DNA from: Ignavibacteria bacterium
GTDB lineage: Bacteria; Bacteroidota; Ignavibacteria; Ignavibacteriales; Melioribacteraceae
Assembly: GCA_027347545.1 (NCBI GenBank)
Contig: DAIEQT010000060.1
Coordinates: 1 to 6,014 of the forward strand
Reading direction: 5' to 3'
Length of the DNA: 6,014 bases
Positions within the stretch are counted from its first letter, which is position 1. Each line of letters opens with the position of its first letter. Shown here in pieces: positions 3,834-6,014 of this stretch. A model generated the notes under the pieces. The model did no database searches, was not told the DNA's origin, and was given only the letters and a program-made list of their open reading frames with translations. The position numbers and the translations under genes are program-made.

Positions 3834-4955
3834 ATGGAATTCAAAGTAAACAGTAAAGAGCTCGAAAAACTACTTGGAAAAATCATTCCAGCAGTTCCTA
3901 CCAGAACACCAATGCCTATCTTAGAAAACTTTCTTTTCGAAGTTAAGGATGGATTGCTAACAATTTATGCCACGGACTTAGAAATCTCTTTGAAGTCGGC
4001 ATTAAACATTGTTACTGATGAAAATCTAAAGATGGTAGTACCTGCCCGTTTACTTTATGATATTGTGCGTTCCCTAAAGGATACCACAATTCACTTCAAG
4101 ATGATGGCAAACAAAAAGATTAATTTAGTAACGGATGCCGGTAAGTACACAATCAGTTATTTAGATGCCGATGAATACCCGGAAATTCCTTCTCTAAGTG
4201 CGGATAAAGATATTAACGAAGTAACAATTAACGGAGTGGAATTACGCCACGCTTTTGAACGCGGATCTTTTGCGATGAGTAAAGAAGAAATGCGCCCGGC
4301 TATGATGGGAACACTATTCGAATTTACAAATGATGGTTTACGTTTTGTAACCACGGATGGACATAGACTGGTTAACATGTTGAACAAGAATGTTAAATCG
4401 CTTACAAACAACCAGTACGTAGTTCCGGAAAGAGCGGTTTCTGTTCTAACCAAAATTCTTGATGAAAAAGATGTTAAGATTTATATGACGAAATCATATA
4501 TGTCATTTAAGCTGAACGATATTGAATTGATTACGCGATTGATTGCACAAAAGTATCCGGATTATGCGAGTGTGATTCCGTTAGAAAACGAATACTTAAT
4601 GAAAGTTAACACAAAAGAATTACATGACTCGATTAAACGAATGATGCTTTTCTCAACATCAAGCACTCGCAGAGTTAAATTCTCTATCGAAAAAACTTCT
4701 GTAGAAATATCAGCGGAAGATTTAGATATAGGCGCAAGCGGCGAAGAAAAGGTAACATGTGATTACACCGGAGACAATTTAGAAATAGGTTTCAATTCTG
4801 CTTATGTGAATGATGTGCTCAACCACATTTCCAGCGAAGAAGAAATTACTTTCAGACTTCACTCGGCTACTAAAGCAGTAATAATAGAGCCGGTGCAGAA
4901 AAAAGAAAGCCTAGACATGATGATGTTATTAATGCCGGTGCGTTTGAATAGTTAA
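3834..4955 (+). CDS. dnaN: DNA polymerase III subunit beta (sliding clamp), 373 aa
   Basis: Forms the ring-shaped homodimer that tethers DNA polymerase III and many partner proteins to DNA. The three-domain clamp pattern is seen. Domain 1 opens MEFKVNSKELEKLL and carries MPILENFLFEV (27-37). Domain 2 carries EEMRPAMMGT (151-160) and the conserved TDGHRL (174-179). The YPDYASVIP block (241-249) lies at the domain 2-3 linker. The C-terminus MLLMPVRLNS includes the hydrophobic-pocket motif MPxRL. The length is typical. The ATG at 3834 is preferred because GGAG (3824-3827) lies 6 nt upstream; an in-frame TTG at 3822 would absorb that SD and add four residues absent from the usual clamp N-terminus. 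It follows oriC and is almost fused to recF (1 nt between them). Confidence 0.97.
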   Translation: MEFKVNSKELEKLLGKIIPAVPTRTPMPILENFLFEVKDGLLTIYATDLEISLKSALNIVTDENLKMVVPARLLYDIVRSLKDTTIHFKMMANKKINLVTDAGKYTISYLDADEYPEIPSLSADKDINEVTINGVELRHAFERGSFAMSKEEMRPAMMGTLFEFTNDGLRFVTTDGHRLVNMLNKNVKSLTNNQYVVPERAVSVLTKILDEKDVKIYMTKSYMSFKLNDIELITRLIAQKYPDYASVIPLENEYLMKVNTKELHDSIKRMMLFSTSSTRRVKFSIEKTSVEISAEDLDIGASGEEKVTCDYTGDNLEIGFNSAYVNDVLNHISSEEEITFRLHSATKAVIIEPVQKKESLDMMMLLMPVRLNS

Positions 4956-4956
4956 A

Positions 4957-6014
4957 ATGGTTCTTAAGCAAATTGAATTGCAAAACTTTAGGCTGCATAA
5001 AAACACATCGCTGAATTTTTCCGATAAGCTCAATTTGATTATTGGCGGAAACGGGCAGGGAAAAACATCTATCTTAGAGGCTATTTACTACTTATGTACA
5101 ACTAAAAATCTTAATCTCGCCAGCGAGAGTGATGTGGTTTTGTTTGGTGAACAGAATTTTGATGTTAGGGGAAATTTTGCTGATCTAACAACTAACCAAA
5201 CAAGAGTGTTTTATGATTCATCTAGAAATAAGAAAATTTTTTTCTTGAATGATAAGCAAGTTTCTAATTCTTCCGAAGTGATTGGTAAATTTCCCGTGGT
5301 TTCTTTGATACAATCCGATCATGCAATTACTCTTGGCACGCCGGCAGACCGCAGACGTTTTGTGGATTCGGTAATTTCTCAAGCGAGCCATACTTACTTA
5401 GAAATTCTTTTAGAATACAATAAAATAATTCGCCAGCGCTCTTCATTGTTGTGGAGAATTAAAGAAAGCGGCGATAGAAGTTTGTTTAATCAGCTTGAGG
5501 CATGGACAGAATCTTTAATAGGTATAGGTGCGGAAATAATTAAGCACAGAATCAGTTTTGTTAATGAGTTTAATGAATATCTGATTCAAGCATACAACCA
5601 AATTGTTGAAGACAAAGAGTATCCAAAGATTAGTTACGATTCTATTCCCGGAGTTGATGAAGATGACGCAGCAGATAAATTTAGAGATGAATTGAATCAA
5701 TACCGCGACGATGAGTTGCGCCGTGCGCAAAATTTAGTAGGACCGCACAGAGATGATTTTATTTTTTACATCAATGATTTAGAATTGAAGCGCTTTGGTT
5801 CGCAAGGGCAACATAAAACTTTTCAGATTGCGCTGCGGTTCGGACAGTTCTTTTTCATAAAAGATAAAATAGGAAGAACACCAATCTTTTTAATGGATGA
5901 TGTTTTTGGCGAACTTGATTCTTACCGGGCCGGAAGAATTAGCGATCACGTTTCTTCAATTGGACAAACATTTATAACGATGACGGATTTAACTCGCACA
6001 GAAGAATTAAATCT
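4957..6014 (+). CDS. recF: DNA replication/repair protein RecF (3' truncated by window)
   Basis: An SMC/ABC-like ATPase that binds gapped DNA and helps load RecA through RecOR. The first 352 residues are present and no stop is reached; typical RecF lengths imply roughly 10-20 residues missing. Seen in order: the N-terminal LKQIELQNFR strand, Walker A GGNGQGKT (30-37), GTPADRRRFVD (127-137), LVGPHRDDF (260-268), the ABC-type signature GSQGQHKT (281-288), Walker B FLMDD (311-315), and the D-loop ELD (319-321). The ATG lies 1 nt after the dnaN TAA and has no SD of its own, so translation is probably coupled to dnaN. Walker A begins GGN where GEN or GPN is more usual; this is minor and does not touch the catalytic Lys-Thr. 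Confidence 0.95.
   Translation, partial: MVLKQIELQNFRLHKNTSLNFSDKLNLIIGGNGQGKTSILEAIYYLCTTKNLNLASESDVVLFGEQNFDVRGNFADLTTNQTRVFYDSSRNKKIFFLNDKQVSNSSEVIGKFPVVSLIQSDHAITLGTPADRRRFVDSVISQASHTYLEILLEYNKIIRQRSSLLWRIKESGDRSLFNQLEAWTESLIGIGAEIIKHRISFVNEFNEYLIQAYNQIVEDKEYPKISYDSIPGVDEDDAADKFRDELNQYRDDELRRAQNLVGPHRDDFIFYINDLELKRFGSQGQHKTFQIALRFGQFFFIKDKIGRTPIFLMDDVFGELDSYRAGRISDHVSSIGQTFITMTDLTRTEELN

Noticed and set aside
3815..3856. 13-codon ORF starting at ATG 3815, overlapping the leader stop as TGATG
   Set aside because: It runs out of frame into dnaN, has no SD and no features; likely chance.
4157..4453. Open minus-strand frame inside dnaN
   Set aside because: It is antisense to the conserved DnaN domain 2 and has no recognisable product.
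5515..5730. Open minus-strand frame inside recF
   Set aside because: It is antisense to RecF coding sequence and has no support.
1..6014. CRISPR arrays, insertion sequences, tRNA or rRNA genes, phage or defence genes
   Set aside because: No repeat-spacer pattern, transposase motifs, terminal repeats, or RNA-gene sequences were seen; the window is a core replication locus.

Overview
This window is the dnaA-dnaN-recF chromosome-replication locus of a fairly AT-rich bacterium, with a putative origin of replication (oriC) between dnaA and dnaN. Several features point, by inference, to the Bacteroidota/Chlorobiota/Ignavibacteriota assemblage: a SpoIID/LytB-domain protein, a contiguous dnaA-dnaN-recF set (as in Chlorobi, less so in classical Bacteroidia), a TAnnTTTG-type promoter element, and weak or absent Shine-Dalgarno (SD) sites on several genes. 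The genus cannot be named from the sequence. The standard genetic code fits every gene.

Layout from left to right. The 3' end of a SpoIID/LytB-domain gene (+, to 191) meets, tail to tail with a 4-bp overlap, a two-gene minus-strand operon. In transcription order that operon is a cytoplasmic-looking L-asparaginase (1704 to 733) and a small membrane protein with an HEGGH metalloprotease-like motif (736 to 188), joined by an ATGA stop/start overlap. A 413-bp divergent intergenic region (1705-2117) follows. It holds a candidate promoter for the asparaginase operon, a perfect 16-bp palindrome, DnaA-box-like sites, a 28-codon SD-led leader ORF with a small hairpin at its end, and a consensus DnaA box sitting on the dnaA start. 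Then come dnaA (2127-3524), about 300 bp of origin sequence (3525-3833), dnaN (3834-4955) and recF (4957 to the window end, lacking only its last few residues).

How the parts fit together. DnaA would bind the box cluster at 3526-3708 and melt the adjoining 46-bp tract (43 A/T, starting with three TTA triplets). DnaN is the sliding clamp for the replisome loaded there, and RecF is a gap-repair loader encoded 1 nt after dnaN. Boxes upstream of dnaA suggest autoregulation and possibly a bipartite origin.

The core replication genes are ordinary. The less explained parts are non-coding or very short: the SD-led leader ORFs before both dnaA and dnaN, the box/TATAAT/start-codon overlap at dnaA, and the TGTGAAACGTTTCACA palindrome.
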